The notes below the pieces were generated by a model. That model searched no databases, was not told the origin of the DNA, and saw only the letters and a list, made by a program, of their open reading frames with translations. From Nicotiana tabacum (taxonomy: Eukaryota; Streptophyta; Magnoliopsida; Solanales; Solanaceae): a stretch of 64,000 nt of DNA. Both the position numbers and the translations under genes were made by a program. Shown piece by piece: positions 33,410 through 46,657 of this stretch; within the stretch, counting starts at the first letter, position 1; the number at the start of each line of letters is the position of its first letter. The stretch lies in contig NC_134087.1 of NCBI RefSeq assembly GCF_000715075.1, positions 128,179,018 through 128,243,017 on the forward strand, in the 5' to 3' direction.

Positions 33410-36084
33410 TGTTACACCCATGTTTTTATACGTAAAAGTACGCCGTAAGTCAATTGATGTAAACTCAGAAATGAGATCATCTTTGAGAGTACATAAAATA
33501 AGTTAATCATGTTACCTTGAAGGTTACAAGTATTTAAGATCATGAATAACAAGTACTAAGAGGATTGAAAAGCTTAGAAGCTAAACGAATTGAAGAAAAT
33601 AAGTTTTATCGAAAGTCGACAAGTTTGGTGTTAAACCCAGTGCATCCGATGGTGACGTATAATGAATATGAGACTAGTTAATCATATTTTGAATGATTGT
33701 AAAGTCATAATAAGACTGTATATGATGTTTGTATATAAAATATAAAGTTTGGGAAAATCGAATTTAACTTACGGAAAAATCGAGTTAAGATTTGCCTTGT
33801 AACGAGCCGTTTTGAGAAGTTAAATTCGCAAGATTTATGATGTCATTTTGGGACATATCTCATAGAAAAATGAAGTTCTTAGAACCTAGGTTCCAATGGT
33901 TCAAAACATTTATTCATACAACATCGGAGTAGAGAAATATGATTTTTAAAATAGGGTCGCCAAGTCATATCGCCGAACTTTGGAGAAACTGGCAGGTTTA
34001 TAGTCCAGGTTGCGAGGCTGTTTTCTCCCAATAAATTTAGAGTTACACGGAGATTTTCATATGAAATTAAATTCCCATGTGTCTAGTTTCCAACGCTACA
34101 AATTGTTTGTCAATACAATGTTGGGGTAGAGAGATACAAGTGTCCGAAGTTGCACTACTCAAGCTTCCAAACAGGTAGCTTACCCACCTACTTGGAGAAT
34201 TGAGGCCATGGACTTATAAGTGTTATTTTCCCTTATCTCATAATTATACACAGAACACTTACACAAAAATACTCTCAAGCTCTCCAAGGCTTTTTGAAGA
34301 AATTCCAAGCAATATCAACATCCCTTTCATGAAATCAAGAAGCGATAACATTAGAACGATCCCTACGACGTAAGTATCATTATACTGCCTCTCTTTTTCT
34401 TTGTAGTTTGAGTTTTAGAAGGTACTTCATAGTTAATAAAATGCCTACTTTCTGTATTTAAGCTTTTGAATATCAAGAAAGGTTGATCAATTCGTTTCCT
34501 AATAGTTAGAACTCATGGGACGGTGATTGGAAGCCGTGAGTTTGATTTATTCTACTTTTAGTGGGTTGTTTTGTAGTCCACTCGTGTTGGATTATTGTGC
34601 CACTTATTTATAGAGTTTAGAAGGATGAAGGGCATGGAGAAATGCCACATGTTGTACAGTGGTAGGATAGTCGCTCGACATTCCAATTTCAGGCTAATTG
34701 ATTACTTGTTAATTGGGTGTGTTATGGTATATTTGGGGTTTTTGTTGTATTGAATGTCCCGAATCGTAGTTGAGTTATTTTTGAGTTGTTGATTGTATTG
34801 TGTTTGTATCTCTCCCTATAGTAGGCTTGAGGGAGTAGTAAAATCAGGGGAAATGCTACCCATTTTATTTTAGAGTCGAGTTATCGTTTGAGATACGTGA
34901 CATAGTAGCATCATCTAAGTCTTACATGTATTTCTTTCTTATAGGGTTGGCACCCTAGTTGTCGTATAAGCTTGTTGTTTAGTTACATTGATGACTTGAG
35001 GTATGTTAAGACTATACCTTATTTCCTTTTGGGATGATCCATATAATACAACTAACTGAGCAAGCATGCAACTTTCACAAATAATTCTATTCTTAGAAGT
35101 ACTAGGGTTGCCTATGTTCTTGATTCCCCAGGTGTCCCACTATCATTTCGTCTATTCATGGGTCTCATGACATTCCGAGAGATATTATTGACTTAGTTTA
35201 TTATGCATTTCATTCATTTATACATGTATATTGACTCATGACTAGATGATGTTATATGCGCGTATAGTATATGTATATGGGGTATGGGGAAAGGTTATGG
35301 CGTTATATACACACCACTACCTGATCAGCTGGTATACGTTGATGATTTTGCCCATAGAGGCTGAGATGATATGATGGGATGCCTTCAGAGGCTTGATGAT
35401 GTTATGTACGCAGATACCTATTCATGATATGACATTTATATGCATGTGCATGACATTATAAATGTTTCATGATTCACAAAGTTATTCAGACTTGCAGGTT
35501 GAGTTCTTTCCTCCGTGTCTCTTTCATGTCTTTATATACTGCTTTCATGCCTTACATACTCGGTACTTTATTTGTACTAACGTCCCTTTTTCCTGGGGAC
35601 ACTGTGTTTCATGCCCGCAGGTCCTGATAGACAGGTTGAGAGTTCTCCTAGTAGGCTATCAGCTCAGTGGAAGATGTCGGTGCACTCCACTAGCTCCAGA
35701 GTTGCCTATGTGGTCAGTATACTTTGGACATGTATTGATTGGTATGGCAGGACTCTGTCCCGACCTTTATGACGTTTATGTAATCTTAGACGCTTGTAAA
35801 CATATGTCATGTATATGGATACTTGTATAGACTTTTCGACCTATGTTTTGAGTTTACAAATGATCATGTCGGCCTTATTAGCTCGTATATTACCTGTATA
35901 AGTTTCTATATCATGTTGGGTCGTCTTATGTCTAGTATTCCCTTATGTTTTATTCTGGTTATTTCATGACGTCCTTTATGGCTCATTTACCTATAATGGT
36001 ATGATAAGAAAGATATTTTACATTCGTACTCGGTTGGGTAAGGCACCGGGTTCCTGTCTTGGCCCATCGGTTTGGGTCGTGACA
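33410..36084 (+). mobile_element. Complete solo LTR (2675 bp) of a chromovirus-type element
   Basis: It starts TGTTACACCC and ends GGGTCGTGACA, with perfect 5-bp duplications and no internal element body, so it is a solo LTR. It is the same family as 7944-10552. LTRs of this type typically precede an initiator tRNA-Met PBS in chromoviruses. The internal open frame at 35462-35830 is LTR sequence. The strand is the TG-to-CA reading. Confidence 0.92.
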
Positions 36085-36089
36085 CTTCA
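36085..36089. repeat. Target-site duplication CTTCA, right copy
   Basis: Identical to 33405-33409; element B gag resumes here. Confidence 0.92.
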
Positions 36090-36979
36090 GATCCTCAAGA
36101 GCATATTACCACCTACACAACGGCGGTGAAGGGAAATGATTTAGCTACTCACGAAATTGAATCTGTGTTGCTAAAGAAATTTGGAGAAAATCTCACGAGG
36201 GGATCCTTGACGTGGTATTCACTATTAACCGAGCATTCCATAGATTCCTTTGAAATGCCCGCGGACTCTTTCATCAAGGCTCATGTCGGGGCCAGAAAAG
36301 TACAGGCCCGAAAGGCTGATATATTTAGGATTGCATAATGGGAGTCCGAGTTACTACGAGAATTTGTTAACCGGTTCGAGAAGGAAAAAATGTTACTCCT
36401 GGCTGTCTCGGATGAATGGGAAGATGAAGCATTCACCAGGGATTGAATCTGAGAAGTTCAGACGCTTCCCAAAAACTGAAGGAAAGCCTGCTTGCGTTTC
36501 AAGCAACAACTTGGACAGATGTCCACAACCGGTACGAGTCAAAAATAAGGATCGAGGATGATCAGGTTGGCTTTCTATTATCGGCCAAAAGACGAAAGAA
36601 GAATAGAGAATAATCAAAAAATGATTACGACACGGACATAGGGACTTTGAGGGGCCTATCATTGCCCTACGAGCGGACTGAAAGACGTGGCAGAAGCTTC
36701 CGAACAGTGGACAAGTTTGCCATTGACAGGAGGACTGATTGTGGTAAGAACAATAGAACACTGCAGAATAAAGAAACTTCAGGGTCACCGGATCCTTCTT
36801 ACCCCAAGTTATTGGAATACAACTTCAACGTCAGTATAGTGGAATTGGTATCAGCCATGAGAAACATCAAGGGGGCACGGTTCCTGAGACCAATGAGATC
36901 TGATCCCATGGGTGTGAATACCATGGGATGAATGGCTACCGGATAGGGAATTGCTGGCACATTGGGAAGAAGTGGCATC

Positions 36980-37729
36980 TGTATCCGGTGAAATTAGAGG
37001 GGTCTATTTCTCGCCGCTAAGGTGCATTCGGGGAGTTATATTATCACCTCGAGGCTGCAGGATTACGATCGAGCTCCTTCCTTCGAGGTTCGTCCGCGGC
37101 CCAGCAAAGATTCTGAGGATGGGGAATTTGTCCGCGACCCAACGAAGGTTCCAAGGACGGGGGATCCCCGAAGCGAGCAGCTAGAATCAGCAAACAATAG
37201 CGCCGTGCCTATCCGTCCCATCCCCGTATCTTTGCATTTAATGAACTTTGTACTATATTGTATCCCCTCTCCTATATAAGGGGAATACATTCCACTTTGT
37301 AAAGGGCTGATGTTGCTCCAACTATTTCTCCACAAGATCAATAATATCTCTCTCTCTTCTCTCTAACTCGCTTGCTCTCAATGGCTCGAGGCCACTTTAG
37401 CATTTATCGTTTTCTTACTTGTTCTTCATCTATTGCTTGGCCTTGGCCATATGGAGCCTTGATTAATCATCTCTTAATTGTTATCCCGTTCCCGACTACC
37501 CCCGATAGCTCAAGATCGAGCCCAGGTATCGACCTCGAGGTCCTCATCGACCAGTCCGAAGCCAGGCAAGTAAGCCCCTCGGCTTATTGCCTCGCTTTAG
37601 CTCGCATTTCATCATTAAACTTCATATTCTTAGCATCATCTGCTCATACAACTAGCATAAAAATAGATCACTTATTTTTTAGAATCTCATCTACAAATTT
37701 AATTGTTGCTACCATTTTCACGGTAAACA
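36980..37729 (+). repeat. Element C 5' LTR (750 bp)
   Basis: It starts TGTATCCGG and ends CGGTAAACA, and pairs with 46658-47393. The right LTR lacks a short segment ('cctatccgtcccatccc') present here near 37208. Confidence 0.9.
37273..37279 (+). promoter_or_regulatory. TATA box in C 5' LTR
   Basis: TATATAAGGGG lies about 290 bp into the LTR. The right LTR has TATATAAGAGG at 46933. Confidence 0.65.
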
Positions 37730-37730
37730 G

Positions 37731-37750
37731 TTTGGCGCCCACCGTGGGGC
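37731..37750 (+). other. Primer binding site of element C
   Basis: TTTGGCGCCCACCGTGGGGC follows the LTR after one base. It matches the PBS of B with a few changes. Confidence 0.8.
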
Positions 37751-37849
37751 TAAAAATAATAGTGATTATTTTTTTCTTGGTTTCATTGCACAAATGCAAG
37801 TTACCTTTCACACTTTTTCTTGTCCAAGATCTCTTGATTTGAGGTCAAA

Positions 37850-39382
37850 ATGTCTGGCTCAATAAACAGAATCGAGAACGACAACCTCGAAAACCACAGG
37901 GAAAATGGTGTGGCTGTCCCAGCCGCTGTAGCACCGCCACAGAATCCCGACAACGCACCCGAACCTATTCTAGCAGACGCGGATTCACAGGACGCACAAC
38001 AAGTCGATGAAACTTCCAACACCAATGGAAGCATATGGCACAACGACCCACATGAAGACCAAAAAATCCCATCCCGGGAAGAATAGGAAGTTAGTCTTCA
38101 TGTTATTTTTGTAATGTTGCGGGCACAATAGTTGGCCATTGCTCAGTTGCAACTTCGAAGACTCCTAGCACAACAGCGCAGGAAACAGCTCCCCCCGCCG
38201 AGCAAGTGCTTGAAAGATCAAGTAATAACGGGTCCATAGCCGACCCTGCCATAGTAAAGATGCTCGAGGACCTCACCATAAGGATTGAATCGGGTGAGAA
38301 AATGATTGCAGCCAATGATAAAAAGGTCGACACCTACAACTCTAGAGTCGATCAGATCCCGATTGTTCCCCCAATCCTCAAGGGATTGGATTCGAAAAAG
38401 TTCATATAGAGGCCGTTCTCCGAGGAAGCGGCCCCGAAGCCCATTACAAAGAAGTTCAGAATGCCAGAACTCCCTAAGTACAATGGTACCATAGACCCTA
38501 ATGAACACGTTACCTCCTACACGTGCGCGGTGAAGGGCAACGACATAAAGAACGATGAGATCGAGTCAGCCCTGCTGAAGAAATTTGGAGAAACGCTCTC
38601 GAAAGGGGCCACAATGTGGTACCACAACCTGGCTCCCAACTCCGTAGATTCGTTCGCCATGCTACCAGACTCCTTCATAAGGGCGCACGCCGGCGCCATC
38701 AAGGTAGCAACAAGGAAGTCCGACATATTCAAGATTAAGAAAAGGGAGAACAAAATGCTGCGAGAATTCGTGTCTTGTTTTCAGATAGAACGAATGGAGT
38801 TCCCCCCGGTCTCCGACGACTGGGCAGTGCAGGCCTTTACTCAAGGAATTAATGAGCGAAGCTCGGTGGCATCAAGGCGGCTGAAAGAGAATCTGATCGA
38901 GTATCCCGCTGCAACCTGGTTAGATGTCCACAACCGATACCAGTCAAAGATCAGGGCCGAGGAAGACCAATTGGGAGCCCCTTTGGGCTTAGTATACTCG
39001 AGCAGGCTCTTGGAAAAGGAGTCAAGATCGAATAAAGAAAGGTACCAGTCATACACCGATGATAGGAGCAACGCTCCAAATCGCAATCTGCCCTGTAACA
39101 GCCGATTATTAAACCAAGGACAGAACCCTCGGGGACCTCTCAATAGGGGTGTCTTTGACGGGTACGTAGGGCCAACAGGGGCACCCCGCCTATCAGAGTA
39201 TAGCTTCAACATCGATGTGTCAGACATCGTGTTCGCCATTAGCAAAATCAGAGACGCCAGATGGCCCAGACCAATACATTCGGATCCTTCCCACAGTAAC
39301 TACAATTTGATTTGTGAGTTTCACAACTCGTACGGGCACCGAACCGAAGATTGCAGGCAACTCCGAGAGGAAGTGGCCTGAT
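37850..39382 (+). pseudogene. Element C gag (nearly intact, few lesions)
   Basis: The start is ATG 37850 (MSGSINRIEN). A stop occurs at about 38084, the frame shifts before 38206, and a TAG interrupts at 38407. From 38461 to 39380 the capsid part is open for 306 residues: MPELPKYNGTIDPNEHV, ALLKKFGETLSKGA, then a zinc-knuckle-like CEFHNSYGHRTEDC near the end. A TGA ends it at 39382. Residual Gag homology to B continues to about 39512. Gag alone could package C RNA with enzymes from a relative; this is inference. Confidence 0.85.
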
Positions 39383-39512
39383 TGCTCGATAACGGGCACA
39401 TTCAGGAATTTCTCAGCAAACGATCTAAAAATCAATCGCGAGAAAGAGAAATAGACAAAAGGAACAAAGTAGATGAGCCCTAACACGTCATCCACATGAT
39501 TTTTTGATGGTC

Positions 39513-41426
39513 GCCCCAGACGCATTCAAATAAAGGACCACTTAGCAACCGCAGAATAAAGCTCCAGAACTCGAGAAGCGCCATCTCCACCAAGGTATAA
39601 TCGCACATCCCTCTTTTCATCTTCTACTTCATGATAACTCTTGCGCAGGTTCACGACCAAAGTAATCAGAACGACACTCCAGCTCGAAGATCCTGAGGCT
39701 TTAAAGCGTACGTTGCACTCTTTTCCTTTGATCGGTTTTTTATCCTGGAACAAGTTTTTACCGGCAGGGGTTTTTAACGAGGCAACATCCATGCACTTCC
39801 CAAGGAGGATTCAGAGAGCACACGGGACTTTCTTTACAACCAGCCCACTCCGGGAAATGACGAACGATGCCCCAATAGGAAATGATGCACCGGACGGAAT
39901 GGTCCAAGGAGCCGTGCCCGCGCGGGCCGAGCTCGCAACAACAAAACAACATGTATTTATGCCAAGCAATGAAGAATATATTTTGGCATCTCGTATTCCA
40001 GAAAAGGGGATTTCAACATGCTCACGACAAGGGCCCATCCACCGAATGCATCCCGAAATACTCGGAGACTTAGCGTCAATAATCTGGCACCCGCACGGCC
40101 CCAAGGTCGGAACTTCAGGCTCATAAAGCCCCAGCAAGATAACTTCGAGATTACGAATAACAGCCTTCGAGCTTAAGCAAACTCGATGACTCGGAGATTG
40201 TCGCCAATCGCCTTACACTGGAAAGCCCGAGTCCGTAAGACCCCGAGCGGGTAGACTCGATATAACCAGATCTATTCTACATAGCAACACAAACTGTAAG
40301 ACCTCAGCAGGCATGATAAAACTGTAAGACCTCAATAGGCATGACAAACTATAAAACCTTAATAGGCATAAAACTCAAAATCCCGAAGTTTAGGCTATAC
40401 GTCGCATTTGTAAGAATCCCGAAAGGGCATACCCTCGGTGTAGATGCCTAAACTATCACTCGGGATCGAAAAAAGGCTCCGGCCAAACACATATGACTAT
40501 GGCCAAAATGGCTGATCCAGCCAAATTAATGCGACTCGGGGACGCCCGACCATTGCTAAACAAAATTGCAGGCCACTACTTCAAATATACTTCAGAACGA
40601 ACCGGTTAAAACAGGCTTCTCTCAATAGGCAAATGAGATTCGACCATGTCATCTCCAAATCACAAGGCTTCGAGTTACTCAGCCTACGAGCTAAGAACCT
40701 TCCGAGGTGCTCGAACATCGCCGCTAATGACTTGAAATCGAGTTTCTTCCAAAATCGACGACGGGTCAGGCAAAATCATTTCAAAAAGACCTTAATGAGC
40801 GGAAAATAAAGCCTACAAAAAGCCCACGGGCCAAAGCGTAAGAGCCATTGTCGCTAGCCAAATGAGCCTCCGAGCCGCACACTAAAAGATCTCAATGACC
40901 AACAGCGTAAGAGCCACTATCACCATCTTGATAATTGAAAACTTGAGGATTAAAATTAGCTCGAATCGTAACCCGATTCGGACACTGGATCCAAAACAGT
41001 TAACTATGCATGCCTAAGGCCTACACATATAGAAGGTCGTTCTGACCCAAGGCGTAAGAGCCACTATCGCCAGCCTATGCAAATGCAAAACTCGAGGGTA
41101 AATTAAGCTCGAGTCGAATCTCGACTCAGAGACTGAACCCGAAGACGGTTAAAGCATGCAAGCCTAAGGGAAAAAATGAAAGCCGCTATAGTCGACCTAA
41201 TAAATATCGGGGATACATTGCATGTTCGGAGGTTTCTGCTAATCCAAGGTCGAATCAACTCAATTGAAACCCCAACGAGAGGAAATATAGAAGATACAAA
41301 TTTCGGGGTTCCCCCTCTTATTTTTACATATTGACGGTGGAGCGCAATCTCAACCTACGACATATAATGAAAGCTATATACACAATGAACAGGAGGTAGG
41401 GAATAGACGTTCCCGCTTTTCGGCAA
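39513..41426 (+). other. Element C non-coding middle
   Basis: No conserved gene is seen. The open frame at 39641-40126 lacks recognisable motifs. Short repeats occur: 'actgtaagacctcaataggc' type at 40287-40370, and 'gcgtaagagccactatcgcc' type near 40835, 40903 and 41050. Confidence 0.6.
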
Positions 41427-43382
41427 CTATGGCCTGGTGGTCTCCTCCTCATCATACTCAGCATCGGACAGAAGGAACTTGGTATCATACTCCTCTCCTT
41501 TGGCTTGCTCGATCTCCCACGAGAGATCAAAACCCCTGGCATGAATCTCCTCGAGGATTTTCCTCCGGAATCTGCACCTCACATACTCCTTGTTATTGTT
41601 TGCACGATCGAGGGTCTTCTTTAGCTCAGCTTTAGCAGCAACAGTGCTTCTTGAATAAGCTGCCATTTTCTGTCCCGCCCTGGTATTGTTCATCACAACC
41701 TCGGCTCGGAAATTTACCACCTCGGTTTTCACCCACGAAAGCTCTGATGAGAGTCTTGTGATCATCTTCGCCCAAGCCATCGTGCGGTCTGGATTTGCGC
41801 CTCAAGAGCAGAAGCCCCGGTCCGAGCCCTCTCTTTGGCCACAAAATGGGCATTCACATTCGCCTATAGCTCGGTGAATTCGCGTTTAGCTTTGCCAACC
41901 TCACCCCAGAGTTGTTCCAGCTCATCCGCCTTACCCTTCAACTGAAATAGCAAAACATCAAGGTGACAAGACAAAAAGGGAATGCAGGCCAACGTGAAAT
42001 GAAGGGTGCCTATTTCTCCAAGAGGGCCTCCCGGGCCGGGCTCTGTTCCATCTCATGCCGTAAAGAGACGAGCTCGCTTTCCTTTGCCACACAAAGAAGC
42101 TTGAGGGATTTCTCCCTATCCTGAGCCTCCCGCAATGGAGCCTCGCAACGAAGCAGTTCGGCTTTAAGCCTATCAAAGGCTTGAGAAAGGAAGCCAGATA
42201 AAAAAAATGGGGAGCGTAGGGCCAGAACATTCTTACAGCAGTCGAAACTCACCATAAGGCCAAAACGCTGAGCCTCGCCGAAGGCCGAAGCAATGTCCAA
42301 CGGTGTACCACTCCCGGAAGGTTGTCGATCGACCAAATCGCTCCCCCTTAACTGCTGCGAAGAAGTCGCCTCATTACAAGCCTTCTCGCACCCCGGAGCA
42401 TCTTTCCTTTTACCGACACTCCTTTACCCAGGGCCAGCAACCTCTCCTCCTCCCTTGGAGGACTCGACCTCGCCTCGAAAGGAATCTCGACACCTGCAGC
42501 AGATAAATCAGATAAGCCGACGAGAAGGAAGCCATATCTTAGGGGGAAGAACGCCAGTCACCTACCATGATGCTTCGCCTCCCATCTCCCTTTTTATAGA
42601 TCTCACCACCGGCGCTTATCATGAATCGAGCAAGCTGCCAGCTTAAACAGAAAGATATTGTTACGAGGCAAACCTCATGTTGAGATAAAGGCAGTTCAAA
42701 TGAAGCACTTACGTGTGAAGTTCCATTTCTCAGGAAACGGAAAAAATTCTCTAGGAATAACATCGGTCGTTCAGATTCGAACGAACCAATTCATCCATAC
42801 ACGGTCCTCATCCTCCTCGCTGCTGATTACCAGAGCTCGGGTGGATCTATGCTGAAGAGCAATCAGGCCTCGGTAGCGCAATGGCCGGTACAACCTCACG
42901 AGGTGGCTGAGGGTAAATTCTATCCCGGCCTTATCAGCAAAATATCTCATCGACTGCATTATTCTCCAAAGAAAGGGATGAACCTGTGCCAACGTTACTT
43001 GATATCTTCTACAGAAATCAAACACGACCAGATCCGGGGAACCTGGCGCAAGAACATGAATATACACACTCAAAAATCCCTCAACATATGTCATGAGACT
43101 CTCCTCGGGGGAAGGTACTTGCAAAATCGCGCCTTCCCCCCAGCTGCATTCTTTTCTGATCATCTCGAGGTTTTCCTCCCTCACCGATGAAATAATCCTC
43201 GACATATGCTCTCGATGGCCCGGAACATTAGGAGGTTTCCCCAGTATGACAGCCCTCCTCGAGGCAGGGTACCCCAAGCTTCGCTCTCCCGACATCGGAG
43301 GCGAGCCGATGGTACCGTCCGAATGTGAAGCACAGGAGAGACTCCCCTCCGACCGATGATTAGGCATCGAAGCAGCGACCAT
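41427..43382 (-). pseudogene. Antisense gene of element C, copy 2 (multi-exon, decayed)
   Basis: Exon 1 begins at ATG 43382 (MVAASMPNHR) and runs to a GTAAGT donor near 42708. It contains FDFCRRYQVTLAQVHPFLW and VWMNWFVRI, homologous to copy 1. A TGA after FVRI breaks it. A shortened exon follows, to a GTAGGT donor near 42570. Charged coiled-coil segments lie at about 42250-42000 and 41780-41427, ending in an acidic tail (LLSDAEYDEEE). The family looks like the transposon-related proteins common in Solanaceae annotations; function is unknown. Exon limits after the second are uncertain. Confidence 0.65.
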
Positions 43383-43927
43383 GACTACGGAAGAATAGGG
43401 GGGAGAAGATGAGGATCAAGGCAAAAATTCTCTAAAACAGGGAAGCGAAAATACTAGCACAAAGCGCCAGGCTCTGCAGAAGAGATAGGCATATCAAAAA
43501 CTACAAAATCGCCACTTAGGAGACAGATGAGTAAATATATAGAGGCAAATCGACAACTGCCAGCTTACCCAAGAGGGCCAATTAATTCTGGCGCGTTAAC
43601 GTCATCCTCTCATAGGGGAGTGTACTGGATAATCATTCCGGCTCCCACATGTCTCAGAAAACTACGGGACCTCGGGAGACCCCCAACGTTATAAACATCG
43701 GTTCGAGAGGATTTGTCGACTCAACCACGGGACATGGCCAGATTCAGGGCCCCAGTTTGTCTAGATAGAAGGCCCCGAAGGGTCGATGCCAGAATGCAAA
43801 AGCAAAAAGGCAAGGAGAAGGGCTGACAGAATGAAAGCTCCTTTTATACATTGACAAAAAGAAAAAAATATCTTTACACTATCCATTCTCAGGGGGCAGC
43901 ATATAAAGCAAAAGGGTGACTCGGAGA

Positions 43928-46338
43928 CTACTCCTCATCATTATTGTCTTCGCCTTTATTGGGGGCAATCAAAAGCGCCAATCTTTCCTCCACTGCACGG
44001 GCCTCCTTAAGATCAGCTGACAGGTCGATGCCTCTGGCCTCGAGTTCCTCCAGGGTCTCTCTCTTCGCCTCCGCTTTGGCATGCTCGATAGCTCGGATTA
44101 GTTTCTGCTCAACTACCATGGATATGTCTCGAGCCATTATATGTGTTGTGTCCGCATACTCCTAATAAGTAGCAGCATCTCATTCAGCCTCAGACTTAGC
44201 CATGGCCAAAGCAACAATCTCCCTGCAAGTATCCGTGAGAAGATCCCGGGATGTCACCAATTTCCCGACCACTATTTTGTTTCGCTCTCTCAGCCCGGAG
44301 ATCTCCGCTTTCAACTGATTAATTTGCGAGCCATTCTGCTCTACCTACGGGAGAAGGGAAAGTCAATGAATATACGAATACAGAATGTGTGTGAATACGG
44401 GGTAAAAAGTCGGGTACGAGCAAGGCAAAATACCTGAACAATAAGATTGACCTTCTCCCAAAGCGTTGTCTCAAAAGCGGCCCGAAGCCCTCCCAGCTCT
44501 TTATCTCCTCGGGCAGAGCGAGCCTCCTAATCCTGCAGCTTCGAAGTAACTTTCTTACGCTCCTTTTCGTGATAAGAAAGCTCCCCGCGGAGCCGGAGGA
44601 TGGCATGGTCATACATCTCCTTACACTGCGGCACAACGAAAAAGTTAGAAAGATGACGAATAACGCCTGAGAACGAAAAGAAGCACGTGAATGACTATCA
44701 CCTACTGCACGGACTTCTCCACCTCTTTAACGGCGCCAGCAATATTGAGATCAGCTCTATCGATAACGCCATCAAAAATGTTGGCATAAAGTCTCCCCCC
44801 TTGGGAGGAGTCCCAGCAGTGGCACTGATCATCCCGTGGGCATCCCACAGTACCCCTGATGAAACCAGAAAGTTCGAAATGAAGTCGTTTAGTTTGCCAA
44901 TTTCTCCAAGTGGCAACCCACGTTCCTAGAAGGCCTCGGGCTCCGTTCCCTCAGGATCGACACCAACGGTCCCCCTAATAGAAGCTGCATCAAACCCGGC
45001 TGCGCGATTCGAAGCTACATCAACATCCTCTTCAAGGACCCCCGGCCCACGAGCCCAACTAGAGCCAACCATTTCGGCTTAGCAGCCTCCGACCGGGGTG
45101 CCTGCAAGTCTCTCATGCTTGACCTTGTTCTCCTCCTTAACAGACTTCTATCATCGTCCTCTCCTTCCATATTAGGATTTGACCCTGAGGTTAGAGCAGT
45201 AGTCCCAACAGTGGCTTGGCACACGAGTGACCTGGTTTTCTTTGCCGCAGGACGGATAATGGCTGTCTGCTTTTCCTTTTCTTGATCGTGCCAGGCTCCA
45301 AGGCTCCTGCTTCACCATCAAGGGGCTACCTCATCTGCATATTCTCGCCAAGACCTATGCCAGCACAATAACCGCGATACGCTTTCGCTAAGGGCTTAGA
45401 AGGAAACACAAAATACGAAGCATAGGCGGTAAAGGAACCTCACCATGATTCTTAGCCACCCAACGCTTCTTAGCCAGGCCTGTCCATGACCGAATGCGGT
45501 ACAAGAACTTCTCGCTCAATCGCCCAATCCATCCCGACAAATCTGGGACCACCTGCGAATGCCAAGCAGCAGGTGCAGAAAGCACAAAGAGATTATTATT
45601 TTAAACGGAAGAGTAGTCAAAAAGCGACTAAAGGGAAAATTGCTTACGTCGGGGGTTCCACCGCTCCGGAAAAGGCATCATCTGGGCCGGGATAATATCT
45701 GAGGTCCTCACTCGGATAAACCTACTCATCCATCCTCGGTCCTTTCCCTCATCGACGCTCGTAAAAAAAGAATTTTTAGACCGATGGCGGAGCTTGATTA
45801 AGCCTTGATACAGTCGAGGGCTGTACATTCCGATCAGATGATTAAGGGTAAAAACCTTACCTTCAACTCCTTCGGTGAAACGTCTAATCATTAACACTAT
45901 CCTCTAAAAAGAAGGGTAGATCTGACCAAGCGTCACCTGGTATCGATCGTAGAAGTCAAGAATAACCGGGTCGATCTTCAGGGGAGGAGACTCAACTGAT
46001 TTATCAGGGTCCAGGGTGAATGGGTAAGTGTATACATAAAGGAAGCCAGCCTTGAATTCAGTAATATTATCGTTGGGACCGGGAATCTCCATTTCCTTGC
46101 TCCATCGGCAGTCCTCCCTCACCTTGCTAATATCGGTCACAACGCTAACGTATCGGGACACGTGCTCATATCAGCCAGGAATAGATGAGGTAGTATCGAC
46201 ATCGAAATCCCTTGACATGTCGAGATCAGGTAGGGTACATTGTTCCAAAGTGGGAATCGATCTGGTTTCTTCCTTAGGTGATCGGGACGACGATGCAATG
46301 TCATCCCGTAGGGAAACCGTCCTAGAAGTCCTAGCCAT
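43928..46338 (-). pseudogene. Antisense gene of element C, copy 1 (multi-exon, decayed)
   Basis: The start is ATG 46338 (MARTSRTVSLRDD). Exon 1 runs to 45648 with donor GTAAGC and contains LDFYDRYQVTLGQIYPSF and GWMSRFIRVRTSDIIP. It has stops at about 46170 and 45903. Exon 2 (45553-45444; VVPDLSGWIGRL...) has acceptor TTCGCAG and donor GTGAGG. Ser/Arg-rich and coiled-coil segments follow, and the frame 44137-43928 ends in an acidic tail (GEDNNDEE) like copy 2. Copies 1 and 2 keep the first donor at the same protein position. The gene is antisense to C's gag and genomic RNA. Confidence 0.68.
45444..45553 (-). other. Exon 2 of antisense gene copy 1
   Basis: A 110-bp open segment bounded by AG at 45554-45555 and GTGAGG from 45443. 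It encodes VVPDLSGWIGRL through AKNH. It follows the intron 45647-45554, whose donor is GTAAGC. Confidence 0.6.
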
Positions 46339-46657
46339 GTCAATGGTAAAAATCCTTTTATGAAAAGATGAAAGAGTGTCAAATACAAAATTTTGACTCG
46401 CGGGCTTGTAAGTGGGGTGAAAATGGGAAGTGTCTAGCAATCGGTGCATTTATAGGAATCGCTGGGGAAGCAGAAAGGACGAGCCAATGGCAGTTCGTGG
46501 GTTTTCTCGATTACCGCATCTGACGGCAGCCTTACACGGTTCTTTGGGGCATGACATTTAATGCTCTTAGACGGTTGATGTCACGACAATGATGACCTCA
46601 AGATGACGATTCAATATCGTTTCCTATTACTTCACTCTAGGAAACGCGGAGACTATC

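Larger units (their letters stand above)
32791..36979 (+). pseudogene. Element B gag, 5' and central parts (broken; contains a solo LTR)
   Basis: ATG at 32791 opens MANNTINNTYNPE, and stops follow within 100 residues. The capsid part resumes at MPEVPKYDGTS (33379) and is split by the solo LTR. It continues from 36085 with DPQEHITTYTTAVKGN, closely matching the Gag of element C. Further frameshifts follow to 36979, where C interrupts the zinc-knuckle region. The 3' part is at 47394-47612. Confidence 0.85.

Noticed and set aside
39641..40126. 161-codon plus-strand frame in element C, possible pol remnant
   Set aside because: No protease, RT, RNase H or integrase motif; composition resembles non-coding element sequence.
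42293..43359. Plus-strand frames opposite antisense gene copy 2
   Set aside because: They are shadows of the minus-strand exons, which carry the homology to copy 1 and the splice sites.
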